This document shows, one piece after another, positions 24,992-34,217 of a DNA stretch of 64,000 nt. Numbering within the stretch: position 1 is the stretch's first letter; each line of letters starts with the position of its first letter. The stretch is taken from positions 335,255 to 399,254 of the forward strand of contig CAJXPQ010000001.1 in NCBI GenBank assembly GCA_913058265.1, written 5' to 3'. This stretch comes from an uncultured Oligoflexia bacterium. Lineage in GTDB: Bacteria > Bdellovibrionota > Bacteriovoracia > Bacteriovoracales > Bacteriovoracaceae. Made by a program: the position numbers and the translations under genes. Under the pieces are notes generated by a model. The model ran no database searches. It saw only the letters and a list, made by a program, of their open reading frames with translations, and was not told where the DNA came from.

Positions 24992-26164
24992 TTATTTTAA
25001 AATTAAATAATATTGTTCGCCTAGTCCGTATACAAAGTTGGCCGCAAGCTCTGCCTTGTCACCATAACCAAAGTACAAGTCTACTCTAGCATTTCCTTTG
25101 ATAGCACCACCAGTATCTTGATTAATAAAGAAACGTGAAAATTCTTCCTTTCTCATTTCTCCGTTATCAAATATTGGCTTTTTCGTTTTGATAAAATTGA
25201 TCATTCCATATTCTTTAACTCTTCTATAATCTGTAGCAAGAGATCTTTGTTCAGTCAGTGGAATATTATGCACACCAAGAGGTTCACTTTCAGTGATTTG
25301 GAAAAAAATAAAGCTTTCACAAGAATTAAGAATTTCTCTTTGGTGCTCTGGATGATTGATAAAGTATTTACGTTGCTTTGAAATCGTGGCGGCACCTTTA
25401 GTGAGCATACCTTCAGCTAACATATACTCATAAAGCATAGAGAAGCTTTTTTTATTGGAAGACTTATAACTTAAATACTTATGAGTTTTCTTTCCTTGAT
25501 CATCTTCTAAGATGACACGCCCGCCACCTTCAACATGAAGAAGCCAGATATCATAAAGAGACTCTTTAACATAAAGAAGCTCAAGGCCTTTATTTTTTAG
25601 TTTACCACCATAGTTGATTTCGTCAGAAGTTGCTCTTGCAAGCTTCTCATCGGTCGGCATGGCATAGATTGGATTTTTATACACATCAGTCTGAACCATG
25701 GATCCATGAAGATCAGGAGAATAATAAGCAGTGAACATGGTTTTTTTATCAGCAGCTCCACGCTCCCATTCCTCAGGGATTGGTCTATAGACTTCAAATT
25801 TTCTCTGCATCTGCTCTTTAAAGTCATTATAACAAGTACTGCTTTTACTTACTTGAAAACAATTTAATGCTGCAACAACAAGAGTTCTAAATTCCTTGAG
25901 AGATTTATAAAGATGCTCTCGCTTTAACTTACGCTCACCAATTTGAATTGGAACCTTTAAGTCTTTCTTTTTGAAGTAAACCTCTTGTCTACTAATTGCT
26001 TTTAGCATGTGCTCAAAATGAAGGTCATCCTTAAACTCTAATTGAATATCTAGTTTTTCCATGGGAGGAAGTCTGTCTGACTCAGCAAGAAGTGAGAGAG
26101 AAGCGAATAGCAAAATGAAGTATAAGGCGCTGCGCGCAATTTCATGGATTTTCATACCATACAT
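24992..26164 (-). CDS. mltA: Membrane-bound lytic transglycosylase A
   Basis: Cleaves the beta-1,4 bond between MurNAc and GlcNAc in peptidoglycan, producing 1,6-anhydroMurNAc. 390 residues. The N-terminus (MKIHEIARSALYFILLFASL) is a signal peptide without a lipobox Cys, so unlike E. coli MltA it is probably periplasmic or secreted rather than lipid-anchored. The MltA domain shows MFTAYYSPDLHGS and LLHVEGGGRVIL; the 3D domain follows with the catalytic Asp region FINQDTGGAIKGNARVDLYFGYGDKAE. A second ATG four codons in (26155) is an equally good start. In a predator such an enzyme could act on its own wall or on prey wall; the sequence does not decide. Confidence 0.9.
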   Translation of the reverse strand: MYGMKIHEIARSALYFILLFASLSLLAESDRLPPMEKLDIQLEFKDDLHFEHMLKAISRQEVYFKKKDLKVPIQIGERKLKREHLYKSLKEFRTLVVAALNCFQVSKSSTCYNDFKEQMQRKFEVYRPIPEEWERGAADKKTMFTAYYSPDLHGSMVQTDVYKNPIYAMPTDEKLARATSDEINYGGKLKNKGLELLYVKESLYDIWLLHVEGGGRVILEDDQGKKTHKYLSYKSSNKKSFSMLYEYMLAEGMLTKGAATISKQRKYFINHPEHQREILNSCESFIFFQITESEPLGVHNIPLTEQRSLATDYRRVKEYGMINFIKTKKPIFDNGEMRKEEFSRFFINQDTGGAIKGNARVDLYFGYGDKAELAANFVYGLGEQYYLILK

Positions 26165-26214
26165 TAGTGAATGCTAAAATTAATGTCAAGGAAGCTCGTA
26201 AGCTTTTACATAGT

Positions 26215-26742
26215 CTAAGGCTTTGATATTAATGATTTTCCCATGAACAAGAGCTCACTACCTTGATAAAGAACATTTCTGGTGTCTTCGTATCCACAAG
26301 ATTTATAAAACTTCACATTACTGGCATCCAAGGATGTAAAAATATGCACACCTGGGCTTAGGCCCCTAGCAAACTTATTTTCAAGCTCTAAGAGAAGAGC
26401 TCTTCCCTGACCTTTGCCTTGCTCCGAAGGAAGGATATTTATATGTAAGTGCGAGGGATACTTTATTATAGAGTCTTTAATATTATCATAATAAGGAAAG
26501 ACTTCTGAGTAATCAAACCGCCTTAAAGTATCTAGAGTTCCAATAATATAACCACAAACAACCTCTTGCTTGAAAAGAAGAAAACAAAACTCCGGATGAT
26601 TTTCTAAGTAATGATCAAGATACTTTTGTTTGAAGAGTCTTTTCTTACTGCTGGATGAAAATATTTTTTGAGTCGAACACTCAAAGAAAATCTCGGCCAG
26701 TATATCATCATAGTTTTGAGAGTAAGCTTTAATACTATACAT
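26215..26742 (-). CDS. GNAT-family N-acetyltransferase
   Basis: 175 residues. The acetyl-CoA-binding motif A is present as LHINILPSEQGKGQGRALLLELE (the Q-x-x-G-x-G/A form), and motif B ends with HIFTSLDASNVKFYKSCGYEDTR, the usual N-x-x-A-x-x-F-Y-x-x-x-G-F pattern. The N-terminal half, which sets the acceptor, shows CSTQKIFSSSSKKRLFKQKY and no recognisable subfamily. It starts six bases after the CCA-adding gene stop. Substrate unknown; similar proteins in databases are annotated only as GNAT acetyltransferases. Confidence 0.82.
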   Translation of the reverse strand: MYSIKAYSQNYDDILAEIFFECSTQKIFSSSSKKRLFKQKYLDHYLENHPEFCFLLFKQEVVCGYIIGTLDTLRRFDYSEVFPYYDNIKDSIIKYPSHLHINILPSEQGKGQGRALLLELENKFARGLSPGVHIFTSLDASNVKFYKSCGYEDTRNVLYQGSELLFMGKSLISKP

Positions 26743-26748
26743 AAAAAA

Positions 26749-27882
26749 CTAATCTCTTAAAAAGTTAAGACGTGCATAGAGCTGATAAAACTTTCTGTCA
26801 GTATTTTCGATTTCAGAAAGGTCGACAAGATGTTCTTTCATCAAATTTAAATCATTCGGAGTCAAATCGATATAATCATTTGCATTTAAGAAATCCACAT
26901 AACGACTATTAATACGCTGTAATGTTCTATAGATATCTAATAAATGATTTTGTTCCGCAAGAAGTATAAATTCATTAAATGACTTATATTTCAGTTTTTT
27001 AAATAGCACAGGTAGATCAAAATCAATTAATTTGAATGAATAATCTAGGCATTCAGCAAGGTCTTCTCGGAGCTCATAGTCTAAGTGAATAAGACTTGTG
27101 AGATGATCTTTCAAGGAGGTTTCAACTTTATCAATTGCTGCAAGCTCAGTTATTAGACTTGAATAAGACCCTTCTTGGAGCAATTCAATAAGCTTCAGTA
27201 GAAAGCTTATTGGACGGTTTGACTTCATCGCTTCATACCTTAAGTAGTGAGCAGTAAAATTATCAAGCTCAAGTTCACTAAAGTCTTCCAGGATCTGCTT
27301 ATCAATAGTAAAATTATAAAGCATAGAGAATCTAATCGCCCTAAGATATCGAACTGGATCTTTAGTAAAATCTTCAGAACATGGACGAAGAATTCTATTC
27401 TCAAGGTCCTTCTTACCATTTAGCGGATCCACACAACCCCAACTTTCATCCTTTAGAACAAAACTTATAGCGTTTATGGTAAAGTCTCTGCGAATACCCC
27501 CTAAGGTGAAATCAAGATCTGACATATAAGCTACATCGAAATTAGAATGAGAAAACTCATCTTTATAAAACTCTTCTCTTGGCATTGTTATTTCAACAGT
27601 ACAGTTTGGTAGTTTAATTTTTAAAATAGAATAAGGTAGCTCTTCTACTTCATAAATCTTACTTAAGCTTTTTTGTAGTAGATCAAAAATGTTCAGAAGT
27701 TTATCTTGAGTTAAATTTTCTTTGGGACGAATTTCAATATCATAATCGTGCTTATTCACTTGATTCAAAAGAAAGTCTCGAGAGGTGCCTCCTATGATTG
27801 AAGGTACAAGTTCATAGCTTGAGAGCTCAAGACAAAACTCTTCAACTTCACTTAAAATATAGTCTTTAAAATCTTCATACAT
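26749..27882 (-). CDS. CCA tRNA nucleotidyltransferase / poly(A) polymerase family
   Basis: 377 residues. The class II nucleotidyltransferase head is clear: the G-G-x-x-R-D pattern in SIIGGTSRDFLLN, catalytic DYDIEI (D-x-D), then the neck motif GGIRRDFTINAISF, and later DPVRYLRAIRFSMLYNFTID with the ERRP-type recognition region. The C-terminal half is alpha-helical and diverged. It lacks an HD domain. CCA addition (tRNA 3' maturation) is the likely role, although polyadenylation cannot be separated by sequence alone. It overlaps the LysR gene by eight bases and was probably co-transcribed with it. Confidence 0.88.
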   Translation of the reverse strand: MYEDFKDYILSEVEEFCLELSSYELVPSIIGGTSRDFLLNQVNKHDYDIEIRPKENLTQDKLLNIFDLLQKSLSKIYEVEELPYSILKIKLPNCTVEITMPREEFYKDEFSHSNFDVAYMSDLDFTLGGIRRDFTINAISFVLKDESWGCVDPLNGKKDLENRILRPCSEDFTKDPVRYLRAIRFSMLYNFTIDKQILEDFSELELDNFTAHYLRYEAMKSNRPISFLLKLIELLQEGSYSSLITELAAIDKVETSLKDHLTSLIHLDYELREDLAECLDYSFKLIDFDLPVLFKKLKYKSFNEFILLAEQNHLLDIYRTLQRINSRYVDFLNANDYIDLTPNDLNLMKEHLVDLSEIENTDRKFYQLYARLNFLRD

Positions 27883-28780
27883 CTAATTTGTTAACTTCTT
27901 GATGTAAAAAATTATATAAAGTTTGCATTTTCAAGCTCTCTTTAACTTCCGTATGACAAATAAAGTCAAACTCCGAACTTGTAAACTCAAATTCTTTCCC
28001 AAATGTTTTAACTTTATCCTTAAAAAAAGATCTATTGAGAACGTGAGTTGGAATCACGGCAATTCCCAAACCAGCATTAACAGCTTGTAGTATTTGTCCA
28101 AAAGCATTGATCACAAGCCTTGGCTTAATATTTCTAGGTAAAGCGCCATAGCGGTGTTTACAGAATTGATAAAAGAGCGGGTCTCTATCCTCAAAGAAGA
28201 TCATTGGAAACTCAATGAGTTCCTTTAAAGTTGTATCTTTATTAATATTAAAATCAGGGTTGTTTGCAGGTATAACAAGAGTCGAAGTCTCAGAGTGGAG
28301 CAAGACTGCTTCAGTGTGAGGAGGAGTCATACTACGCGGGAGGATTAAACAATCAAGATCTCTCGCTTCAAAAGCAGAGATTAAACGATCAGGATAATCC
28401 ATTCCAACCTTAACTTCCAGTTCTGGAAAGTGAGAACTGAACTCCACCATCCTATGGGCAACCCAAGACTTTCCAATTCCAAATAGTGTACCTAGGCTTA
28501 CGCCACCTATAATACGATTATTTTCTTGTTGTATTTCAGTTATAGCGTCATCAAACCTCTTAAAGTAGCTTTTCCCAAGCTTCGCAAGTTTTTTGCCACC
28601 AGGAGTCAGAACAAGTTTCTTTCCCTGTCTTGTTACAATATCAAAGCCTACCTTTGCTTCCATATTTTTTAAGTGCTGAGAAACGGCAGATTGGGTAATG
28701 CCAATATGTTCAGCCGCCTGAGAGAGACTATCGGCCTGGGTTAAAGCAATAAGAATGTGAACTTGACTATTTTCAATCAT
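27875..28780 (-). CDS. LysR-family transcriptional regulator
   Basis: 301 residues, usual length. The winged helix-turn-helix is at about 7-65 (ALTQADSLSQAAEHIGITQS, then VSQHLKNMEAKVGFDIVTR), followed by the linker and a periplasmic-binding-like effector domain from about residue 90 (GGVSLGTLFGIG... to the C-terminus). The coding order lysR-cca with an eight-base overlap is unusual, since LysR genes usually diverge from their target. The ATG at 28780 has a good ribosome binding site (GGAG, seven bases away). Effector and target are unknown. The upstream region 28781-28860 is very AT-rich (ATATATATATTT), consistent with a promoter. Confidence 0.92.
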   Translation of the reverse strand: MIENSQVHILIALTQADSLSQAAEHIGITQSAVSQHLKNMEAKVGFDIVTRQGKKLVLTPGGKKLAKLGKSYFKRFDDAITEIQQENNRIIGGVSLGTLFGIGKSWVAHRMVEFSSHFPELEVKVGMDYPDRLISAFEARDLDCLILPRSMTPPHTEAVLLHSETSTLVIPANNPDFNINKDTTLKELIEFPMIFFEDRDPLFYQFCKHRYGALPRNIKPRLVINAFGQILQAVNAGLGIAVIPTHVLNRSFFKDKVKTFGKEFEFTSSEFDFICHTEVKESLKMQTLYNFLHQEVNKLDV

Positions 28781-28880
28781 GATTTACTCCATATATATAT
28801 TTATTTTATATATGACACTGTAAATCAAATGTCTATTTAATATTAGTAAAACTTATAGTATGCTTTAAGAGATAAAAAAA

Positions 28881-28899
28881 GGCCCTCATAAAGAGGGCC
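28881..28899 (-). terminator. Intrinsic terminator of fusA
   Basis: GGCCCTC (28881-28887), loop ATAAA, GAGGGCC (28893-28899), followed on the minus strand by seven T (28874-28880). It lies 30 bases after the fusA stop. Confidence 0.9.
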
Positions 28900-28928
28900 A
28901 ATTCTATAAAAATGAAATAAGTTTAATT

Positions 28929-31091
28929 TTAATCATCACTCGCTAATTTCTCAGCTCTTTCCTTAATTACTGTAGCTTGAACACTTGCAGGACATTCTTT
29001 GTACTCTGAAAACTCCATAGAGTAACTTGCCTTACCAGCAGATCCAGATCTTAAGTCTGTTGAGTAACCAAACATTTCTGAAAGAGGAACTTGAGCATTA
29101 ATAATTGTTTCTCCACCAGAGTTTGTTTCTGAACCTTGAATGAGCCCTCTTCTAGAAGAAAGGTCACCAATTACGAAACCTTGAAATTCATCTGGAGTTT
29201 CAACTTGAACTTGCATATATGGCTCAAGAATAACAGCATCTGCTCTAGAAATACCTTGTCTCATAGCTTGACGAGAGGCAATTCTGAAGGCCAGATCTGA
29301 TGAATCGACATCATGGTATTTACCATCGTTAAGATCAACTTCAACGTTAATTAGTGGGAAGGCCGCTAGAGGTCCTTTATCCATAACATCTTCAAAACCT
29401 TTTTCACATGCTCCAATAAATTCAGAAGGAATTGATCCCCCTTTAATATTGTTTTTGAATGAAAAGTTTGTATCATCTCTCTCTTTTCTTTCATCACTAA
29501 GAGGTCTAATAACACCAACAACCTGACCGAATTGACCCGAACCACCTGTTTGTTTCTTGTGTGTATAATCAAAGTTTGCCTCGGTTCTAATAGTCTCTCT
29601 ATAGTTAACTTGTGGAGCACCAACTTCAACATCAGCTTTATATTCTCTTTTTAGTCTTTCTACATAGATCTCAAGGTGAAGCTCACCCATACCTGCAATT
29701 CTTGTTTCACCAGATTCTTCATCAGTAAAAACGTGGAATGTAGGATCTTCTTTTCTAAATCTTGCAAGACCTTTAGACATCTTTGCTTGTTGGTCTTTAT
29801 CTTTAGCTTTAATTGAAAGCTCAATAACTGGAATTGCAATATGCATACTTTCTAGAGAAACATTAGTCATATCACTGTCATCAACAAATGTATCACCTGA
29901 AGCACAGTCAACACCTACCATTGCAACGATATCTCCAGCTCCTGCTTCATCAATATTTTCTCTATCATTTGAATTCATTCTAACCATACGACCAAGACGA
30001 ACTTTTTTCTTTGTTCTACAGTTATAAATTGATTCACCTTTTCTTAATGTACCTTGGTAAACTCTTGTATATGTTAACTGTCCAAATTGCTCATCAGTAA
30101 TTTTGAAGGCCATACAAACAAGTGGCTTAGCAAAATCAGGCTCAAGAGTAATTTTCTCAACTCCGTCTTTCTCTTCTCTAATCGCTTGTGGTTTTGCACA
30201 AGAGATTGGACTTGGCAAGTATCTAGCAACTGCATTTAAAAGTGTTTGAACACCTTTGTTTTTGAATGCTGATCCCATGTATACAGGTGTTAGTTCAAGA
30301 GAATTAACTCCGTTTCTAACACATCTATGAATCTCTTCTTCAGTTGGCTCTTCACCCTCTAGATATTTCTCCATAACAGCATCATCAAACGCTGCTACTT
30401 CATCTAGCATAATGGCCCTTTTTTCTTCCATGAGCTCTTTTAACTCAGCTGGACACTCTTCTCTTCTGATGATTTCACCGTTATCACCGTCAGAGTAAAT
30501 TGCCTCTCTAGTTATAAGGTCTACAACACCGTTAAAGTTCTCTTCTGCGCCAATTGCGATTTGCATAAGAACTGCATTGTGATTAAGTTTTTCTCTTAAC
30601 TCATTTGCACCTTTATCAGCACCGGCTCCCATTCTGTCCATCTTGTTTAAGAAAGCAAGCCTTGGAACATTATATCTTTTCATTTGTCTATCAACAGTAA
30701 TCGATTGTGCCTGAACACCTGAAACTGAACATAGAACTAAAACTGCACCATCAAGAACTCTTAGAGATCTTTCAACTTCAACTGTAAAGTCAACGTGGCC
30801 TGGAGTATCAATAATATTGATTTTAATAGATTTTTGGTCACCTTCGGCACAAGTTATACCCTCTTTGTCATAACCTTCCCAAGTAACAGTGGTTGCTGCA
30901 GATGTAATTGTGATACCTTTCTCTTTCTCAAGCTCCATATGGTCCATCTTTGCACCATCACCACCACCACGAACATCTTCGATCTTATGGATCATGTCAC
31001 AATAAAAAAGGATTCTCTCAGTAAGAGTTGTTTTTCCAGAGTCAATATGGGCAGATATCCCAATATTTCTCGTCTTTGGTAAGTTTTTCAT
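28929..31091 (-). CDS. fusA: Elongation factor G, mitochondrial-like type
   Basis: Translocation GTPase, 720 residues. G1 is [10 protein letters not shown]3 DTPGHVDF, G4 NKMDR. The switch region is [27 protein letters not shown]; the acidic/Gly-rich insert and Ser in HIDSGKTT (most bacterial EF-G read HIDAGKTT) resemble the mitochondrial EF-G1 and the spdEFG1 group described from spirochaetes, planctomycetes and deltaproteobacteria. Domain IV contains the [20 protein letters not shown] region, which has the loop that reaches the A site. It is preceded by GGAGATAAC, a good ribosome binding site. No str operon genes (rpsL, rpsG, tuf) surround it, so this is probably not the ancestral str-operon copy; whether another fusA exists cannot be seen here. 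Confidence 0.93.
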   Translation of the reverse strand: MKNLPKTRNIGISAHIDSGKTTLTERILFYCDMIHKIEDVRGGGDGAKMDHMELEKEKGITITSAATTVTWEGYDKEGITCAEGDQKSIKINIIDTPGHVDFTVEVERSLRVLDGAVLVLCSVSGVQAQSITVDRQMKRYNVPRLAFLNKMDRMGAGADKGANELREKLNHNAVLMQIAIGAEENFNGVVDLITREAIYSDGDNGEIIRREECPAELKELMEEKRAIMLDEVAAFDDAVMEKYLEGEEPTEEEIHRCVRNGVNSLELTPVYMGSAFKNKGVQTLLNAVARYLPSPISCAKPQAIREEKDGVEKITLEPDFAKPLVCMAFKITDEQFGQLTYTRVYQGTLRKGESIYNCRTKKKVRLGRMVRMNSNDRENIDEAGAGDIVAMVGVDCASGDTFVDDSDMTNVSLESMHIAIPVIELSIKAKDKDQQAKMSKGLARFRKEDPTFHVFTDEESGETRIAGMGELHLEIYVERLKREYKADVEVGAPQVNYRETIRTEANFDYTHKKQTGGSGQFGQVVGVIRPLSDERKERDDTNFSFKNNIKGGSIPSEFIGACEKGFEDVMDKGPLAAFPLINVEVDLNDGKYHDVDSSDLAFRIASRQAMRQGISRADAVILEPYMQVQVETPDEFQGFVIGDLSSRRGLIQGSETNSGGETIINAQVPLSEMFGYSTDLRSGSAGKASYSMEFSEYKECPASVQATVIKERAEKLASDD

Positions 31092-31203
31092 GTTATCTCC
31101 AACAAATTTTATATGATAATTTTTTTCAGTGAATATTAGGTAAAAAATTAATATCAGTCAATTTTTTGTTGCTAATTATTACCTATTTAATTATAAATAC
31201 TGC

Positions 31204-31842
31204 ATGTCACAAAGAGATCTAACGAAAGAGTTACTCTATGAGGGAGTAAAAACTCTAGTTGAAACTGAAGCACCTCATATCCACCTTATTCAGCAAAAGC
31301 TGTATACCCTTTACTCATTGGCGTTTAACTACTTCCTTTACCAGTCAGATAAGAACCCTGGTCACTATATTATACGAGTTGAAGATAGCTATTTACTGGA
31401 GAAATTGATTAAGAAGTCAAAGGATCCAAGTTCGAGAAAGTTCCTACAAAAGCTATCCCTACCAAGAAAGCTGAAATATGGACGCTCAATGTTTCATGTG
31501 GATTTTTTTAACTTTAGTACTTGGGCAAATACCAACGAATTACCCAAAGCAAAGATTAAAGGTGCCCTTATTGTTAAGAATGCCACCAAATCACCATTTG
31601 AACTTAATTCTGCGGAACCTGAGGACGAAGAAATGCTGGCAGCGTTAAAAGCCCTGCCCAAAAACTATTTTCTAGAGTCATTAAAAGATATTGCACCGAA
31701 GACTATTACCATCGCTTTTGAAGAAGAGTTCGAGGGCGTCACACCACTCAGTTTTTCTTTTATTAAAGAAGAGCCGAATGAAAGGAGAATCAAAGGTGTA
31801 AGTATTTCTTCAGATATTAATGTTGATGATATCGACTACTAG
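31204..31842 (+). CDS. Conserved-looking protein of unknown function
   Basis: 212 residues; no signal peptide and no membrane segment. The N-terminal half is alpha-helical (LTKELLYEGVKTLVETEAP to QKLYTLYSLAFNYFLY), the middle is basic (SLPRKLKYGRSMFHVDFF), and the C-terminal third is acidic, ending in SSDINVDDIDY. No cysteine and no catalytic motif that I can name. It is transcribed alone, divergent from fusA and ending four bases before the convergent response regulator gene. I do not recognise the family. Confidence 0.65.
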   Translation: MSQRDLTKELLYEGVKTLVETEAPHIHLIQQKLYTLYSLAFNYFLYQSDKNPGHYIIRVEDSYLLEKLIKKSKDPSSRKFLQKLSLPRKLKYGRSMFHVDFFNFSTWANTNELPKAKIKGALIVKNATKSPFELNSAEPEDEEMLAALKALPKNYFLESLKDIAPKTITIAFEEEFEGVTPLSFSFIKEEPNERRIKGVSISSDINVDDIDY

Positions 31843-31845
31843 CAC

Positions 31846-32211
31846 TTAATCTAAAATTAAACGCAACTTAGTTATTAGCTCTTCACCTTTCCAAGGCTTG
31901 TTAATCACTATATTTTTAGGGTTAACCGTGAGAAACCCATCTAAGTTTAAAATATCTCGAGAGGCATCGCCACTGATTAATAGGAATGGAATATTTTTAT
32001 TGTTTTTATTAAACTCGAAAACTTCATCACCGCTCACCTTTGGCATATTCATATCGCAAACAATAAGGTCAAAATCTTCACTCTCTAGCTTCTGAATACC
32101 TTCATCGCCGTTTTCCGCGTGCTGAATCTCAGCATCAAGCTCCATCTCTATGAGCATTTCTATTACTTCTCGGATATCTTGTTCATCATCACATAACAGT
32201 ATTTTTTTCAT
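31846..32211 (-). CDS. Single-domain response regulator (receiver only)
   Basis: 121 residues, a CheY-type receiver and nothing else. Acidic pocket DDEQD near residues 8-9, phospho-acceptor Asp in LIVCDMNMPKVSG (about residue 53), conserved Ser in LISGDAS and Lys in VINKPWKGEEL. The T/S and K switch residues are in place, so it should be phosphorylated. No output domain; expected to act through protein contacts, as CheY does, or as a phosphate sink. It precedes, on the same strand, the MetE-like gene; the two are separated by only six bases, with the response regulator downstream. Confidence 0.9.
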   Translation of the reverse strand: MKKILLCDDEQDIREVIEMLIEMELDAEIQHAENGDEGIQKLESEDFDLIVCDMNMPKVSGDEVFEFNKNNKNIPFLLISGDASRDILNLDGFLTVNPKNIVINKPWKGEELITKLRLILD

Positions 32212-32217
32212 AAATAA

Positions 32218-33009
32218 TTATACTATAGGATTGAGATTTTCATAGAAAAAAGCCTTAATACCTTCCAAAGCTATAAATAACTCATAGGCTCCAGTATTGC
32301 TCTCGAGTGCAAGGCCACAAGAAGGTGCAATGATAGCGCCATCTCTCAAGGTACCCTTTAAATAGCTTTTGAGGCCAGCCTGGTCCCCTAAAAGGACCAT
32401 AGAAAACCCCGATATCAGATCCACTTTCAGGTGCTTTAAATCACTTATGGAGTAAAGGGATAAGTCTAAGTGTATACAACATCTCTGACCAATGAGGTTC
32501 ACTCTCTCAATATCTAGTTTGTCACAGCAGTGTAATGCTTTACCGCCGACATCAAGACTCTCTATGAAAGCTAAAACCTTCAAAAAGTCGTCATCACTAC
32601 AGCTTGCTAGCATAGGCTCATCAAGCATAATGAGGACATCGTACTGACTCCATCGATCGAGAAGCTCTTGATACCTAGCACTGAGACACTCAATTATATA
32701 GTCCAATGAGTGCCCATGATGAGGGTCTATATGGTCTAATATTCTAAGGGCAGTATAGGGACCTGTTAACTGATACTTAAAAGCCTTGATATTTTTTTCA
32801 TTTAAGCTTTTAAAGAACTCTGATTCGTAAGGGACTGTGACAGATTTATGAGTCAGAATCTGCCCAATAGAGTTCTCCATTAAATCATTACTATTTAGCT
32901 TTGGTAGTGTGAATAATACCGGTAGATCGAACTTAAAAGTGAAGTCAAGAGCTTCATCTATATCTTTAAAAGGTAATGATCCAATATGAGTTGTAAGGAC
33001 TTTTATCAC
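32218..33009 (-). CDS. MetE-like (cobalamin-independent methionine synthase superfamily) protein, short form
   Basis: 263 residues. The start, VLTTHIGSLPF, the middle, FKYQLTGPYTALRILDH and LIMLDEPML, and the end, IIAPSCGLALES, follow the C-terminal catalytic barrel of MetE, in which zinc is bound by His, two Cys and Glu. Visible candidate ligands are HCCDK and SCG. It is far shorter than MetE (about 750 residues) and lacks the N-terminal barrel, as do archaeal MetE-like methyltransferases. A methyl transfer to a thiol is the likely chemistry; acceptor and donor are unknown. Overlaps the cysteine desulfurase gene by four bases, so the two probably act in one sulfur pathway. Confidence 0.7.
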   Translation of the reverse strand: MIKVLTTHIGSLPFKDIDEALDFTFKFDLPVLFTLPKLNSNDLMENSIGQILTHKSVTVPYESEFFKSLNEKNIKAFKYQLTGPYTALRILDHIDPHHGHSLDYIIECLSARYQELLDRWSQYDVLIMLDEPMLASCSDDDFLKVLAFIESLDVGGKALHCCDKLDIERVNLIGQRCCIHLDLSLYSISDLKHLKVDLISGFSMVLLGDQAGLKSYLKGTLRDGAIIAPSCGLALESNTGAYELFIALEGIKAFFYENLNPIV

Positions 33010-34124
33010 AGTTTTGCAAAGATATTTTGAAGCCGTGTGAGCAGATCTTTTTCTAAACTTATATGACTATAACTAAGCGAGAGCCTTATATTATTCTTTG
33101 CTTTATTTGTAAGACCCATTGCCTCTAAGACGTGAGAGGCTTCTACTGAACCTGAAGAGCAAGCAGAGCCAGAGCTGACATCAAGGCCATTCATATCAAA
33201 TAAAATAAGCATCTCGTCGGCACGTTTTGTTTCGTGAAGAAGGCATATGGTATTAGAGGATTGACTAGGGATCACCGATAGTTTTGGATAATTTGCAATC
33301 AACTGAAGAATTTTATCTTTAAGTTTTTTTGTCTCAAGAAATTCTCGCCCAAAATCTCGTCCATTAAGTGCATATTTTAATGAAAGGATACCGTGATAGT
33401 TAAGTGTTCCTGAGCGTAAAAAATTTTGCTGTCCTCCTCCTAAAATAAGAGGCGCAATAGAAATTGCCTTCTTATAAAAACTAAAACCGACTCCCTTCAA
33501 GGCACCAAACTTATGTCCTGAAAAAGTATAGGCATCTATATGATCACTTAATAATAAGTTCTCTGAAACTTTGCCAATCATCTGAACAGCGTCAACATGC
33601 AATTTAATATTATTCGCGACCTTAAGTTTGCTAATCTCTGCAAGGGGCCAGACGACACCGGTTTCATTATTCATATAAGTGGTATTAATCCAAACTTCAT
33701 CAAACTTATCAGCATAATCTTTAAGTTTTACTTGAGCGGCAGAAATATCAAACATTCCATCTGGGCCAACATTGAGACAATGGACTTCAACTCCGTTTGA
33801 CTCTAAACTATTAGCAATAAACTTAATTGCTGGGTGATCAGTAGTAAAATATATGAAGGCATTTATTCCACCACTGAGGTTAAATAATGTATTAAAGGCT
33901 TCTGTAGCACCGGAATGAAAAAGTAAATTATGGGATTCAACAGATAAGCCGAATGTATTATAAAGGAAGCTTTCAACTTGCTTAATTTCTTTATGAGCTG
34001 TCTTGCCAGAAGTATGCTGAGAAGAAGGGTTTACATCTAATACAGATGTCTCAGACAAAGCAGCCCAAACAGAGGCCATAACAGGGGCAGTGGCATTATA
34101 ATCAAGATAGATTCTTTTACTCAT
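33006..34124 (-). CDS. Cysteine desulfurase (NifS/IscS family)
   Basis: 372 residues, PLP-dependent. MSKRIYLDYNATAPV is the family's N-terminus; the PLP-binding Lys is in TFSGHKFGALKG; the His and Asp that hold PLP are in HSGATEA and HVDAVQMIGK; the catalytic Cys loop is DVSSGSACSSGSVEASHV. It frees sulfur from L-cysteine for iron-sulfur clusters or thiolation. The N-terminal motif without the IscS-specific C-terminal Ser/Lys-rich tail means that I do not assign iscS firmly. It is upstream of the MetE-like gene (4-base overlap) and downstream of a terminator and the Rrf2 gene. No IscU, IscA or HscBA genes follow, so a classical isc operon is absent here. Confidence 0.88.
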   Translation of the reverse strand: MSKRIYLDYNATAPVMASVWAALSETSVLDVNPSSQHTSGKTAHKEIKQVESFLYNTFGLSVESHNLLFHSGATEAFNTLFNLSGGINAFIYFTTDHPAIKFIANSLESNGVEVHCLNVGPDGMFDISAAQVKLKDYADKFDEVWINTTYMNNETGVVWPLAEISKLKVANNIKLHVDAVQMIGKVSENLLLSDHIDAYTFSGHKFGALKGVGFSFYKKAISIAPLILGGGQQNFLRSGTLNYHGILSLKYALNGRDFGREFLETKKLKDKILQLIANYPKLSVIPSQSSNTICLLHETKRADEMLILFDMNGLDVSSGSACSSGSVEASHVLEAMGLTNKAKNNIRLSLSYSHISLEKDLLTRLQNIFAKL

Positions 34125-34169
34125 AATCTAACTAAGTACACTAATTCGCAAGTATCTGCAAAAAAAAAA

Positions 34170-34188
34170 GGGATCTCAATGAGATCCC
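34170..34188 (-). terminator. Bidirectional-looking terminator after the Rrf2 gene
   Basis: GGGATCTC (34170-34177), AAT, GAGATCCC (34181-34188); nine A on the left (34161-34169) give a T-run on the minus strand, and a T-rich stretch follows on the right. It lies between the Rrf2 stop and the cysteine desulfurase start, so the two genes are probably separate transcripts, with some read-through possible. Confidence 0.85.
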
Positions 34189-34217
34189 TATTTTTATGTA
34201 AAATTGTTCAACTTTAA

